Source: Lunularia cruciata (lineage: Eukaryota > Streptophyta > Marchantiopsida > Lunulariales > Lunulariaceae). Taken from it: a stretch of 64,000 nt of DNA. Within the stretch, counting starts at the first letter, position 1. Every line of letters begins with the position of its first letter. Of the stretch, positions 50,337 through 62,622 are shown piece by piece. The stretch is from positions 45,336,333 through 45,400,332 of the forward strand of contig OX419756.1 in assembly GCA_948567375.1 (NCBI GenBank). Direction: 5' to 3'. Position numbers and translations under genes: made by a program. Under the pieces are notes generated by a model, which had not been told where the DNA came from, made no database searches, and saw only the letters and a program-made list of their open reading frames with translations.

Positions 50337-52822
50337 AAGCGCACAACGCAATCTTGAGAGAAACATATGCGCGACACATAAATTGGGAGTTTCAAAAGTT
50401 CGACTATCTACTGGCGCTTTGTCGAGAATCGGTTCCTCATGCATCCACCTTTCCTGCTCTAGCGATGAGCGGAACTAAATGATTTATACTATATGAGTCA
50501 GTCACTGAAGAGTTTGACTCTCATTTGTGTATCTTTTTCCACTGCTTCTTATAGTGAATCTCTCCGACAGTTCTATTTGTGCACGTAGCTTCCCTCAGGG
50601 AGTGAACCACGTTAAACTTTTGTACTCGTGAATTTGCTTCCCTCTTGTGATCCTGTTGAGAGAAATGGTACATTGCGCGGAACTTGGTAAACCCGTATCG
50701 CTGCTTTCGGGATGTGGTAATGCAGAGTAACGCAATGCGGGTAGAGGGCAGCTCAAAAAGCTGTCCGTTTCCCATGTCTCCTGGTGGACACATTGCAGTT
50801 TTTCCAGCTGTATAGGAAGAAAACGGAGTACTGATCAAATGCAGTACCTGATAAATTTGGTTTAATCCCCGTCCTCTAATAGTTCGAGCTGTAAAGTCCA
50901 GCATGATGTTACCTCCCGTTGCCATTGTCTTTGCGAAAGTTATCTGTACGAGGCTGCCCTGGTCTCGGTACCTTGCCTACCGGTAGAGCGACCTCAACGA
51001 CTATAAATGGCGTCGGCCTCTGTTATTCACAAGTTTGAACACTCCTCAACCCAAATCTGTTCAAATGATGCTTCCCGGCCTCTAGGATTGCTCAAATAAC
51101 CTGAACTAGCTAATATAGTAAATGTAAACAGAGAAAAAGGCCACCGAGTAGAGAACACGAAGGATGGGAAGACCCCCTCAAGCCCTGCAAGGGAGAACGG
51201 AAAAGGTAAAATGGGGTAGGCCCCAATAGAGTTTACATGAGAAATTTGCCTTGCTGCACTTGAGATATTTGAGCCATGCAAGTCGTCTACAAACAATTGA
51301 AGTAGACGAAGAAGCATCACCTAAACTGGACAATGGTTCGCTAAACTATTTGATGCTGGGAGGAAAAGAGTCCGATCATTGAAGATAAGTCGTTTCAAAT
51401 GATAAACTTTTAGTTATGGGGACCAGGATCCTCATCAAGAGATTATAATGAGTTCAACCAACCAAATAACTCGGGAAAGGGCGACCGCGTAGAAAACACG
51501 TAGGAAGGGAAGACTCCATCAACCCGTACACCGGAGAGGGAAAAAAAAGAAGGTCAAATGGAGCTAAGCCCCAAACCAAATAAGTTTCAAAACGATCCGT
51601 ATTTGAGAGTATACCCGCCTTAGAGTAGAAATCCTATCATAGTGCTAGCTGTGTTTTTTCTAGTTACTTGTCCTTTGATTTATTTTTTAATTTCAAGATA
51701 AGTAAACGTAATGTTTCACCATGCTTACAAATATAAAGTAGGTACCTATTAATTTGATGAAATTAAGAAATTATACACAGTTTATCATACTTCTCATCAC
51801 CTCAATAGAATTTGAATATAATTTAAAAACGATGTAATTTAGTGAAAAATATGGAAAGATCCAAATACTCTACTCCAATGACAATGGTTTCGGTTGGTTT
51901 GATTCAACCATCTCAAAGGTACTGGGACATAATTTGCATTTCGATCTTAAATTTAATGATTCAGGTAAAGTTGAAACCAATCTTCTACACGACCATTTCA
52001 ATTTAGGAACTCTGTTACGTAGTCAATTTGTAATTTCTCTTCTTAAATTAAATGCCGTTTTCGTCCATTGATCATTCTTTCCCAAACTGTCAACCCCGAA
52101 CTTTTCAATATTAACGTCTTACTTTCGTGAATAAATTTGAGCTTCTTGGATTTTTTTCTTTGTAAGCCCATACAGTATACGATGTAGTTGAATATGAAAA
52201 ATTTCTATCACCGTACCATCAATTTGCCACTTAAAATGGAATATGAATACAAAAGAAAATAATGAATAAATAAATAAACGTTACAAAAAGAAACAACCCA
52301 TCCCCTTTGACCTGTGTTTGAGATGATATACATCAAGTATGTTAGAATCGTGACATTTTTAGGATGCATAGTGAAGTCCTAGGAAGGGAGTGAGCGAGGG
52401 AATCGCCGATGAAGTGATTCGATTGACGAGCGAGAAAAGTGACAATAGCTCATCCCAAGATCAAAGGGGATGCTGCTTCCACCCGACGCGAGATATTCCT
52501 GGCACCTTGTTGCAATTGGTCAAGAAGATCCAACTCTGGCCCCACCCAACTGGGCCTCCGACGGTGGGAATGCACCTCCCGATTCCTCAGTGGCTTCACT
52601 AGCCAATTTGATCGAAAGCGCTAAGTCAGAGCGATATTTGTCTCTCTGTCAGCACCTCTGTTTTTCCGTGGCATTCCCAGCAACGAACGAAGTTGATGAG
52701 AATTGATATCAGTCAATTCATGGGTTGTTTAGATTTGGGCTGAACCTGACAGAAGTGTGTTGATAAGAAATTTATCTGAAGGAAATTGCAATAAGAGAGA
52801 GCGGTGGAAGGAACTGAGGTTT
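50337..52822. other. Intergenic; repeat pair and PTOX upstream region
   Basis: No supported gene. A 30-bp piece near 50585-50615 (GTAGCTTCCCTCAGGGAGTG, then AACCACGTTA) resembles part of the copia LTR at 1187-1224. A diverged repeat pair is listed at 51131-51577. From about 52380 the sequence is less AT-rich and should include the PTOX promoter and leader. Confidence 0.4.
51131..51577. repeat. Diverged direct repeat pair
   Basis: Block 1 (about 51131-51227) and block 2 (about 51471-51577) share GAAAAC/GAGAACACG, GGAAGGGAAGAC/GGATGGGAAGAC, a G/A-rich stretch and GGGGTAGGCCCC/GGAGCTAAGCCCC. They are about 340 bp apart, in the same orientation. Origin unknown. Confidence 0.5.
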
Positions 52823-55800
52823 ATGGCGTCAGGTGTGGGGATTGCACCAGTAGGTGTGAACTATTGGAGTGGTTGTGGTGCAATTGAGGCGAGAAGTTCG
52901 GGCGTGAAGACCACGCGCGCTCTTTCCCGGCGGGGCTTGAGCTTGGCAGTCAGCCGGAAGGAGGCTGCGAATTTATCTTCCTCTCAGCGGTTTTTGTCGA
53001 GAAGAGTACTGCAGCTGCTCCTGACGAGCTCGGAGTCGAGCAATCCCACTCGCCATGGGCAATCCAGGTGTGTATTCCTTGTGCTTTCAACGTGTAGGCT
53101 GTTGGAGTTTAGAGGCTTAGTCTTGAGGCTTAGTTCAGGTGATTGATGCCGCCCAACGGTAAATTTCATGTTCCAAGCTGATCGGAATGGAGTTATCATC
53201 AAGTTTTCTTTCAGTTAGGTTCACTGTGCATATATGTAAGCAGAGGCAGATACCTTCGTGTGTCAGAGTCAGAGTCAGTCCAGTCGGACGTGGGTATGGA
53301 ACTGGGTTGTTTACAAAGGGTTCTGTATTCCATTATATAATATGTAAATATAGAGGCAGATATCTGAAGCTCCAGGTATTTGTGTTGAGGCAGGAAAATT
53401 TCTCCTGTTACGACTCCAGCTTTAGTTGAAGCTGATCAATAGTAGGAACTTTTATTCACAAGCTTTTTAGTCCGAGCTCAAACTGTGGCATTACTGTAGA
53501 GGAACATTTACAAATTTGTTCACAAGATGGCTGCTTCAAGCTCTCAGCTTGCTGGAAGCTGACCCTATTGCAGTAACGAGCTTGGTGGATTTGGAAACTT
53601 TTCTGATTTGTTTTCGTATTTTGACTCTTGCACCTGTCGCTGTTGTAGATTTTGTCTATGAGTAGTGGAGAAAGTAACCTCATCATGAACGCAGTAGGAT
53701 GCTAAGATATGACGGGCTTAACCATTTGTTTATGAACAACAGAGGAAACACACCGACTAGGTCAGCTTTAGCTGAAGAGCCAGTAATTGAGGAACAAGAA
53801 TCGCCTGAAGGCCTGGAGAAGTGGGTCATTGCGGCTGAACATGGGTTCAACATTTTTGCCACTGTAAGACACGACAGCTCTTGAGTTTAATCTGTAAAAT
53901 TGGCAGTTCTTGGGAAAGGGTTGTCATTGTGCGGCAAGGGTTATATTCAAAGTGTCTGGTTCCAGGACTACCTGGTAAACAAGGCAACAGATGCTCAGGA
54001 CAGTTAAGAGTGTCTACAACTTATATGAATGTACGCCACTAATAACTGGAGTGTAAGCGGTTAAACATTGGGGCAGACGTCGTAGTATTGTGCACTATTA
54101 CCGGAAATACTGGAGCTGCTATAGATTGTTCAGCATATGATGTTTATTAGGCTCTATTTTGCAACTTCAGGAGACCGTTGTGAAGATACTGGAGACGTTG
54201 TATGCGAAGCGTCTATATGCCAGGTTTTATGTTTTGGAGACTATTGCGAGGGTTCCTTATTTTGGTGAGATTTCAAACGTCGTCTCTCTTTAATACTTAG
54301 TGACACTTTTTACAGTGTTTGGATATTTACTGGTTGTGGTTCCTAATATGGGAAAAGATCCAGAATCATTTCAGAGTGCACCATAATATTGCTTTACTTA
54401 AGTCTGAACTTTGGTTGCAGCGTTCGTGTCTGTTTTACATATGTATGAAAGCTTTGGTTGGTGGAGACGTGCGGACTACATAAAGGTTCATTTTGCTGAA
54501 AGCTGGAACGAATTACATCACCTCCTTGTTATGGAGGTATGCTTATCGTAGGTTCTGCCATCTTTAATCACGCAAAATGTGAGTTGCTAACTGTAGTGCT
54601 CTGTCGTGTCAGTGCAGTGCAATGTCGATTTTTACTATAAGATTACACTTACGGGAGTTGTACCTTCGAAGTTACTGTACCAGTGGTGTTTCTAAACAAG
54701 AGAAAACCTGTCTATTATCTGAAACTTATATTTCCGTTAAGCATCCTATATTATTTGAATACTAGATTTTCATTCTTCTCCGTGTTATTTTAAAGTGTGG
54801 CTAAACCTGTGAATGACTTCTCACTTACTAGGCTCTAGGTGGAGACGAGAGGTGGTTCGACAGATTTTTGGCGCAGCACATTGCTGTAGCCTATTACTTC
54901 ATGACAACATTTATGTATCTTGTGAGCCCTAGAATGGCATGTAAGTATGCTGGTGCACTTTGCTTTCCCAATTACTTGCGTCTGAAACAAGGCATCCAAC
55001 AGGAAGCACATACTAATCATCAGGTTTTCATGCTGTCTATTTGTAGACCATTTCTCAGAATGTGTGGAAAGGCATGCCTTTAATACGTACGACAAGTTTA
55101 TCAAGTCACATGGAGGTTGGTTCTGTCATGGTTGGTTCTCGATAAGTTCATTTCGTTGCGTATGTTCGAAGGAAATTCAAGTTTCTCAATGATCTTCCCT
55201 ACCTCCTTGGAAGGTGGGCTTTATTCTTATAGACTGAAAGAGAACCAAGCTACACTTCCTTACATGAATGTCCTTTTGACTGCAGAGGAGTTGAAGTTGC
55301 TCCCAGCCCCCGAGGTTGCTATACAATATTATACCAAGGGAGATCTTTATATGTTTGGTAAGAAGTCCCCACTGCAACCACTTGGAGTCCTTAGTTACTG
55401 GATTATCCCGTTCTGGTGAACTTGTGAAGCGAATATTTCCAGAATATAGTCCATTGTAGCTGCAGGTAGCTCAAGGTTATGACTTTCACATTGTTTGAAG
55501 TTTTCTCTACATTTGCTATGATTTCACCAATAAGAACATACAAATGAAAACACACATGATGTTAGTGAATCAATACATATAGATGTTTGTAAGAGCAAAG
55601 ACTCCATTTGCGTTTGCTTGGTGCAGATGAGTTTCAAACTGGTGTCGAGCCGAACTCAAGGCGACCAACCATAGGTAAAACTTCTGGCTATACCATCGTA
55701 GGAGTTGCTTGACTTTGAGGAAGTTCATTTCTATCATTCTCCAGACCGATAATGGCCTCTACTAGTAATCCATAACATTCGTTTTTGATAGAGGGGAGTG

Positions 55801-56130
55801 GTAGTCCCATCTGGTTGGGTAGAAAGACACAATCTAACTATCCTGTCTGTCACAGATAACCTATACGATGTATTCGTCAATATACGCGAAGATGAAGCTC
55901 AGCATTGCAAAACAATGCAGGCCTGCCAAACTGGAGGGAGTTTGCGGTCTCCACATAGAGATGCTCCTCTCACAGAGATAGCCAATGAGAACTTCCCTGA
56001 TCCAGCCGATTGTGAAGGCATTTTCGAGTGTGCAACAACATCAACATCGTTTGCGGATAGGCAACGAAAAAAGCAGGTGGTGGAAATGGCTGTAGCGAAA
56101 ATTGTTGACGGATCAATCACTGAATCGTGA
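52823..56130 (+). CDS. PTOX: Plastid terminal oxidase (plastoquinol oxidase, IMMUTANS type)
   Basis: Nine exons join in frame: 52823-53067, 53695-53863, 54171-54264, 54421-54536, 54832-54940, 55047-55115, 55286-55357, 55627-55674 and 55856-56130. All introns are GT-AG. The product has 398 residues, some longer than the Arabidopsis protein, mainly in the N-terminal transit region (basic, Ser-rich) and the C-terminal tail. It oxidises plastoquinol with oxygen in thylakoids, supporting carotene desaturation and relieving over-reduction. Di-iron ligands expected from the family are visible: Glu161 (VLETIARVPYF), Glu200 and His203 (NELHHL), Glu252 (CVERHAF), Glu321 and His324 (DEAQHC). Exon 8 encodes exactly 16 residues, DEFQTGVEPNSRRPTI, the PTOX-specific insert that separates it from mitochondrial AOX. 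Start chosen at the ATG opening the transit peptide. Exon 2 is the least certain boundary, but its phase fits. Confidence 0.95.
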
Positions 56131-57661
56131 TTAATGTGCATGTTCAATCCACCTGTAGCACATCCGTTGGAAAGTGATGCGGATGGATGGTACATGACAA
56201 ATGGCTAGATTGGCAGTTCTGTAACTTATGTCGTGTCTGATGAACACCAAATGAACACAGCAGAAGTAACTGTATTTGGGTAAATACCCCATCTCTCGGT
56301 CCATTGCTGGTTCAAAGCTCTCCCATCCACCGAGTACATAAAACAGGTAGGGTTTCAAAATTCAGCAATCACGTGGATATGAAGCAAAATTCATCCGTAG
56401 ATTCTCGTACTTCTCACAGTGTAGGTGTTTAGCAGATGAGATAACTACTGAGACCTGGTCAAGGCCAAGTTGAACAGACTTGTTATGAGGCTATTCAGGT
56501 CCCGTATACGGCAACAACTGTCGTTGCGGCGGACAAACTGTATATTAGTAATGTTTAAGTTCCACCAGGGACATGATTCTCTGAACAGTGGACTGAGCTT
56601 CCTAATAAATAGCTTGATTCACTGAAAGAAAGATTTTGGCGAATATTTAGCTGACCTGATTTCTCCTGTGGAATTCAAATTATGCCCGTCTCCTCATAAC
56701 TCTAACTCTTGGAGTATGAGACAAAAATCCTCTCGAATTATGTTCCGAATCACTCAAATTAACAAACTACCGTATTCAATGGACGCACTCCATCTAGATG
56801 TCATTCATGGTGTATGCTTTACACTGTCAATTTGATGATCCTTATGGGTAGAAAGCTGCAGCCAAGGTCTTGAGTGGTAATGCTGAGCATAAATGGTTTG
56901 CGTCAATTAAGATAAAGTCCTCTTTAATCGTAACACTCGGAACTCATATCGGACAGCAGCAGAACAGACAAAAGTAGTAGGCTGGTGGTAAACGTGTTAT
57001 GATGAGCAATTTGCCTCCTAGTACCGATTATGCAGAGTAAAAGCCAAGTTCCACTCGTCACACCATCGTTCCGAACCTAGCACAACTTCGTACGCTGTTC
57101 TGAAAATGTGCCATCTATTCACTCTGGGGCCCACGATGTGACGCATTTTGTGGGGAAAACGACAGTAGATGCTTAGTGTACCTTAGTTGATGCTTAAGAG
57201 CGCCTCTAAAACTCGATGACCGAAAGGATCGACCGACCGGTTCTCTGTTGTGTGAGTGGTGGATTGGCTGTGCTGCATGGCTCTAGCGAAGCACGGTGAG
57301 GATAAGATCTCATAATGTCAGGCGCTGCTTACGAGTCGTTGTTCAGAGAATTACCCCGACAGACAAGTAATAGGGTCACAGTGACCTTCTGGACAAGTAA
57401 TAGGCAGGCGTTCCTTCCAATCCTGGTACAGCTTTCTGCCTTTCCTTGTCCCAGGTTTACAAGTTACCCAGTCAAATTGAAATCATATCTCCGAATCTTG
57501 CCACTGGTCCCAAATTTACAATCAATGACCTTGAGAATCGAGAACTGAAGAGCAGGAGGTTCTGCTTTGTTGTACTTTGATCTCTTGCTATCTCTGAATC
57601 ACATTGAGAAGTGTGCCCTGTAGGTATAATCTTCGTGTGATCGTCGAATCGCTTTGACGAA
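56131..57661. other. Intergenic between PTOX and STR14
   Basis: About 1.5 kb with no supported gene. The left part should hold the PTOX 3' UTR and the right part the STR14 promoter and leader. Small open frames on both strands have no recognisable content. Confidence 0.45.
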
Positions 57662-60170
57662 ATGGCCGCAGTGATGGCCGTAGGTGCGACTTTCGCCATA
57701 GCTCAGACATCCCAGATGCTCGGGAGGGTGCCCACAAGGGAGGCACGGCCTACTAGTGCGATTGCTCAAGCAGGTTTGAGGTTGTTGGCGGACTGCGCTC
57801 AGCTTCAACGTACTCACGTTCACAAAGTTTCCCAAAGGAGGGGATTGCGAGTGACTAATGAGACGACCGCGACTAAATCTCCTAAAACCCCTGGTACCAT
57901 AGGCTTTCGCTGTTCGGCATCACTTCTGTTACTTATCAGTTCTCCGGTTTGAATGGAAATCGTTTTCTGAATCCTGTAATTTCTGGGCTGAAGGAATGGG
58001 GCCTGTTGTTTAATCCTCCGTTGCTTCACAGTGGAAATTATCATACTTCATCCTTTTGATGGATTTGTGTGTTACTGGATGGATTAGCGAAGTCGATACC
58101 GGTGGCCAGAGAGATAGTTTATGAAGTTTATTTCTGGCAAGCTCCGATGGAGTGCATGAGTACGGAGGCTGAAGACGGATATTATTGGGAAGTTTGGAGT
58201 TGACAATCTGAGTCATTTCTCTGTCTGACGTGGAGCGGTCTTGAATTATTGTCGTGCAGCCGAGGCAGATTGGAAAGTTAAACGTGAAGCACTCTTGAAG
58301 GCTAAGGTAAGGTTTGATTGCCATCTGGAAGGTGCTCTTATCTTCCGGATTGCTGACGACGCGTCGGTTGATGATTAATTAATTCTCCACTGCCAGAACT
58401 TTATTCACCATTTATTCACATTATGTTTCCTTTTGCTGCCTGGTACGAAATGCTCAGAAGTTGTGAATTCGTGGTCGAAAGTAAACTCCCCTGATTTTCT
58501 TCTATCACGTCTTTTACACGCTCTCATCTTCCAGGTGCGATCGGTCAGTCCGAAAGACGCTTTAAAACTTCAGCAAGAAGAGGGATATACAATTGTGGAC
58601 GTTCGCCCTGAGTATGAGTTCAACCAGGTGTGTTTCTGTCTCCTTTGCTTGTTGTTCAGGTTTTTCTGGAACTTGTGCTGAAAAATGTCCAAGGTTTCCG
58701 AAGGATATTGAGTTGATCGCTTGTTGTACACAGGCCCATCCTGCGGGTGCCATAAACATTCAAATATACCGACTTATTAAGGAATGGACAGCTTGGGACA
58801 TTGCTCGACGTGCTGCGTTTGCCTTCTTTGGTATTTTCCAAGGAACAGAAGAGAACCCGGAGTTTGTCAACGGTGCGTGGCTTTCATCTTTCCTTCATCC
58901 CCAAGAAGCATCTTCCTGAAAATCTGCACGCTAGGAAATACCAAAAAATAGTCGAAGTCTGAATGAATTTGCACAGATGCCTGTCCTGATTTTCCACAGG
59001 ACATTAGCTGAATAGGGTCCTTATAAATTCTTGTTAACCTTCTAAGAAATTTATCTTTTGGCCAGCAAGAAAGAAGAATTCTTTCTGAATCTTGATGGGT
59101 TGTCAAGAAAGGGATAGGGTTTAGTATGGTTAATCTGGTCAATCCGGCCTTTGCCTGGATCAGACGTTGCGGCGTCGCAGCTGCTCAAGGACTCGCCAAT
59201 TCTACTAACCTGCCAAATGGGGGGTACTCTAAAGATCAGCTCAGGAGCTTCTGAGGGCAAGGAATCGAGGTATTACTTTCCTCACACTTCTGGCTTTGTT
59301 TCCATGTGGGTTTGCAGAGGCAAAAGCCGTGCTGACAGATAAGGATAGCAAAGTCATAGTCGCTTGCATTGCGGGCGGTACAGTGAAGCCCTCTCCCAAT
59401 CTTGCTGATGGGGCACAGTCCAGGTGTGTGTTTTTTCCCTAGGAATAAGGAAGTAGAAGATCTTATGACACCAACACTGTTGCGGTTTTGATGACTTCAG
59501 AAAATTCAGATGGTTAAATTTTGCTGGAAGCCAGCGCACGTTCTTGATATTGGAAGCTATTTTGGATTTCCTCGAACAAACTGCTCTCGCTGTGTCCGCT
59601 CATCTTTCTGGCTCTGAAACCGTGATGTTTAAACGTCATTTTGTTCGCTGTTGATGATTGTGAGTCTGTGGGACAGAATGGGTCAGCAGTTCCTGTCTTA
59701 TAACTTATCTGATTCATAGGTTTCTTTATTGTTTGCTTTGGAAGGTGCTCAGACTCTCATATCTGTGCCACAGTGGTTACTTGAAAGAGAAGAAATTGTC
59801 TAAAAAGATCACAAGGAGTGTTAACATCGTCGTGTCTTTTGGATGTAATGTATGTTATTCCTGTAGTTCCTTCAGTCCAGAGGAATCGGTATTAAGATAT
59901 CTTTCAGGATAACTTCGATCTCTGTAATCTCTCACACGACTCCTTGATTTGGTGGTGAATTGAGTTCTCAAGATCTGTTTCAGTTTCAACTTCCGTGTCT
60001 CAGAATCATAAGTCGGAAATGTCTCAACGAGCATTGGTGGACTGTGCAGGTCGCTCATTGCGGCATACCTGTTAACACTTGAAGGGTATACAAACGTTAT
60101 CCACATGGAAGGTGGACTGCGAACTTGGTTCAAGGAGGATCTACCAACGGAGGCCGTTGTAGAAGAATGA
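57662..60170 (+). CDS. STR14: Plastid rhodanese-like protein, STR14 type
   Basis: Six exons join in frame: 57662-57893, 58260-58306, 58535-58627, 58734-58872, 59318-59423 and 60050-60170, all GT-AG, for 245 residues. The first 70 or so residues are Ala/Arg/Ser/Thr-rich, a plastid transit peptide. The mature part follows Arabidopsis STR14 (At4g27700) closely: EADWKVKREALL, VRSVSPKDA, DVRPEYEF, YRLIKEWTAWDIARR, FFGIFQGTEENPEF, and a C-terminal HMEGGLRTWFKEDLP. The rhodanese loop has Cys187 in VACIAGGTVKPS, so a persulfide-forming Cys is present, though the loop is not the classic six-residue form. The true substrate of this family is not established. The last intron is long (626 bp). It converges on the arginine decarboxylase gene 1.6 kb away; no functional link is implied. 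Confidence 0.93.
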
Positions 60171-61779
60171 TGAGCTTGATCTTTGAACTGTTTGACGAGA
60201 ATGCTAGATCTGTTGTCAAACATGAAGCTAATTCCAGAAGAAACCCAGAATTCAAGGTATAATGCACCAATGGGGATGGTGCAAGGTACCTGAACCTTTG
60301 TAAATCATTGTGTGTCATCGAGAATGAGCCATATCAATTTTGTAGTCAAAATGTTTCCACTGTATCAATAACAAGTACATTTAATTCATTTGAACGGAAG
60401 TGTATGGCATTCTTCAAATGAGCTCTTTGTCTATTTCTTTAAGGTCCTAGCTCTAGGACATTCTTTTGTTCATTCGTAGAATGAGGTCATCTGACCATAA
60501 ATTGGCGTGTGACAGTGATTGCCTCTCCCTGCCCTGTAACAATAGCGTGACCAGTAGAGCCTTGTGTAGGCCATGAATGACTGAACTTTGGATACACGTT
60601 TTCATGGTCATGGTTCGCTACAGATTACATTATATTAAAGAGGAGTAACGATGTAGTATATGGGTTGAAACCGAGGGTCGGAGTGAAACAGTAAACGGCT
60701 TTACTCAGCTGTGTCTTGTCCAGTGGACGTCGTGAGAGGTGTATCCAAAGGTGGGCTCTTGTAGAGCAATGTAGAGCAATGTAGCCCGTGCTTGACCAAC
60801 ATTAGTGCGTGGCTGTAGCATCAACCAAGGCAGTAGATATCGCAGTTTAAGTTACGTTCTTCATTTTTGTGATGAATAAAATATATCTCGTATTTGATTG
60901 TTTCAATAGTAGTCTGGGTAGAAAAATCAAACTTGTTCATCTGCATGTTGAAGACGAGTGTGCGGAGAGTTGTAGGCCTTAACTTTAGTGGCGGCAAGGA
61001 TTGAGTTCTGAAAAAGTTTATGTGATCTCGCTACTAGCTAAGTGTACAATGATAGGACCAATCAACTTTTGCTATCGGAGTTGTAGGCTTTAACTGTAGT
61101 AGGGACGAGGATTTGACTACTTGTATGTGGTCACTTTACTAGCTTTAGTGTACAGTGGACAAGTAAATTTGCGCCCTCTTCCGCCCTATTCAGATAAGAT
61201 ATTTTAGAAGTTTAAAACCTTTTGCTGGATATTCAACTCAAGCCTTTGTCAAAATCATACTTTATGCCGGAATTGCGTCTACAGTACTTGGAACTGCTAA
61301 ACTACTCCAATCTGACTGTGCATCTAACATTGCTGGAGGATGCGTGGACGTGATCTCAAAAAAGCTTAAGCTAAAACTCCTCTCCACATTAAAACAGTGC
61401 CGATATTGCAACTTTGAATTTCGAAACACCTAAATCAGAAGCTAAAATCAAAAGGCAATGTATACGGACTCCAATTGCGCCTATCTGCAGGCATTCTGGT
61501 GAGCCAGTTATTGCCTTGGGTAAAACCAGCTATTTTACAAGAGAAATCAGGAATGAGGAGACGATTTTCCGAAGTGTATTCGCCGGGAGAAACAAAGAAC
61601 AAAATGAGGTGATCGACATCAATCTAGAACTTGCAAAAGACTAATGATCTCCGGGTTCTCAAGCACATTGCATAGCCGTGACTGCATCGATCACTAAGAC
61701 GACAAATGGCGATGAATCTACAGCATGGATAAAAGTGACTATATCAGTTCAGCTCTGGAACCGCTCATGAATTCTGAGC
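60171..61779. other. Intergenic between convergent genes
   Basis: Holds the 3' flanks of STR14 (plus strand) and of the arginine decarboxylase (minus strand). The phrase TTGTAGGC/TTTAACT recurs near 60970 and 61081 in related contexts of about 110 bp, a faint direct repeat. A plus-strand open frame at 61414-61644 (first codon TTG) is not recognised and not supported. Confidence 0.4.
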
Positions 61780-62622
61780 TCACGTCTGCACATAGACAGG
61801 AAAAACATACGTGCTGAAGCAGATAGCAGCGATGACAGTTCCAAATGCCTTCTCCACTTCACCGGTCTCAATCGTAAACTCATCGTCAAAACATTCGTAG
61901 TCGTCCTTATTGAATCGCCTCCTGAAGATTCCCTGCAAGTCTTGCTGCAGAATCTTCTTGGCCTTCTCAGCTGTCGCGTGACCCTCATACTCAGCAGCAT
62001 ATCCACCAATGTGAACGCCATCTTTCTTTCTTCTAATCTGCATTCGAGCGACACCAGCAGTGATTCTGTCCCCTTTAACTCCGTGCATAGTGCTCATGAT
62101 AGCTTCCATGACAGCTCCATGGCGGAAAAAGGACCTAGCTTCCAGGTGAGTGATCTTACACGCCTCTGGAGGAATCACCGAGGTGTACTTCATGATGTTG
62201 AGGTCGTGAATTCCTGCATCTTCCAAGGCTAGATCGTAAGATCCAGTCTCCCATGGATCTGAACCATCACCTGCATCAGTTTGTCCGAATCCTTTGATGT
62301 TGAAGAAATGCTTCGGTATTCTGGATCCGAACAAAAGGCCCTGACCTCCGAGAGAGAGCTCCACCATGTTCAGCTGCAGTGCATGTTCCTTGCTCGAGGG
62401 ATGTTGCATCTCGAGATGCAATGGAATCGGTGGTGGGGCTTCTTGCTGCCCGAAAGCTGCACTTTTCCCATTGGCTGAGGACTCCACTGGGGAGCACCTC
62501 ACTTCCCTAAATTTTCTTTCTGGTAAGGACAAAGAAGTAGAAAGGTTCCGACCATATCTCCTCTTCGATCCAGCACCCAAGACTGGCGAAACTGAAATGG
62601 CTCGGGCACCAGCCGCTGCCAT
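61780..62622 (-). CDS. Pyruvoyl-dependent arginine decarboxylase
   Basis: A single open frame of 280 residues from ATG 62622-62620 to TGA 61782-61780. Residues 1-70 look like an organelle transit peptide (Ala/Ser/Arg-rich, few acids). The rest matches the PvlArgDC family: IPKHFFNIKGFGQTD, LALEDAGIHDLNIMKYTSVI, PPEA, then HIGGYAAEYEGH and near the end EVEKAFGTVIAAICF. The proenzyme is known to cut itself before a Ser that becomes the pyruvoyl group; here the pair is Thr147-Ser148 in KYTSVIPPEA. Glu211 and Glu213 in EYEG fit the catalytic region. It would turn arginine into agmatine and CO2 without pyridoxal phosphate. The family is best known from archaea and some bacteria, where proteins are about 160-200 residues without the leader. 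A donor-like GTATGT near the 3' end leaves the last ten residues uncertain. Confidence 0.88.
   Translation of the reverse strand: MAAAGARAISVSPVLGAGSKRRYGRNLSTSLSLPERKFREVRCSPVESSANGKSAAFGQQEAPPPIPLHLEMQHPSSKEHALQLNMVELSLGGQGLLFGSRIPKHFFNIKGFGQTDAGDGSDPWETGSYDLALEDAGIHDLNIMKYTSVIPPEACKITHLEARSFFRHGAVMEAIMSTMHGVKGDRITAGVARMQIRRKKDGVHIGGYAAEYEGHATAEKAKKILQQDLQGIFRRRFNKDDYECFDDEFTIETGEVEKAFGTVIAAICFSTYVFPVYVQT

Noticed and set aside
50960-51010. Possible tRNA (TAGAGCGACCTC-like stretch)
   Set aside because: No acceptor stem, anticodon arm or T-loop could be fitted.
61780-61830. A short intron GTATGT...TGTGCAG near the end of the arginine decarboxylase
   Set aside because: It would be only about 25 bp, too short to splice; the open frame was kept, with the C-terminus marked uncertain.
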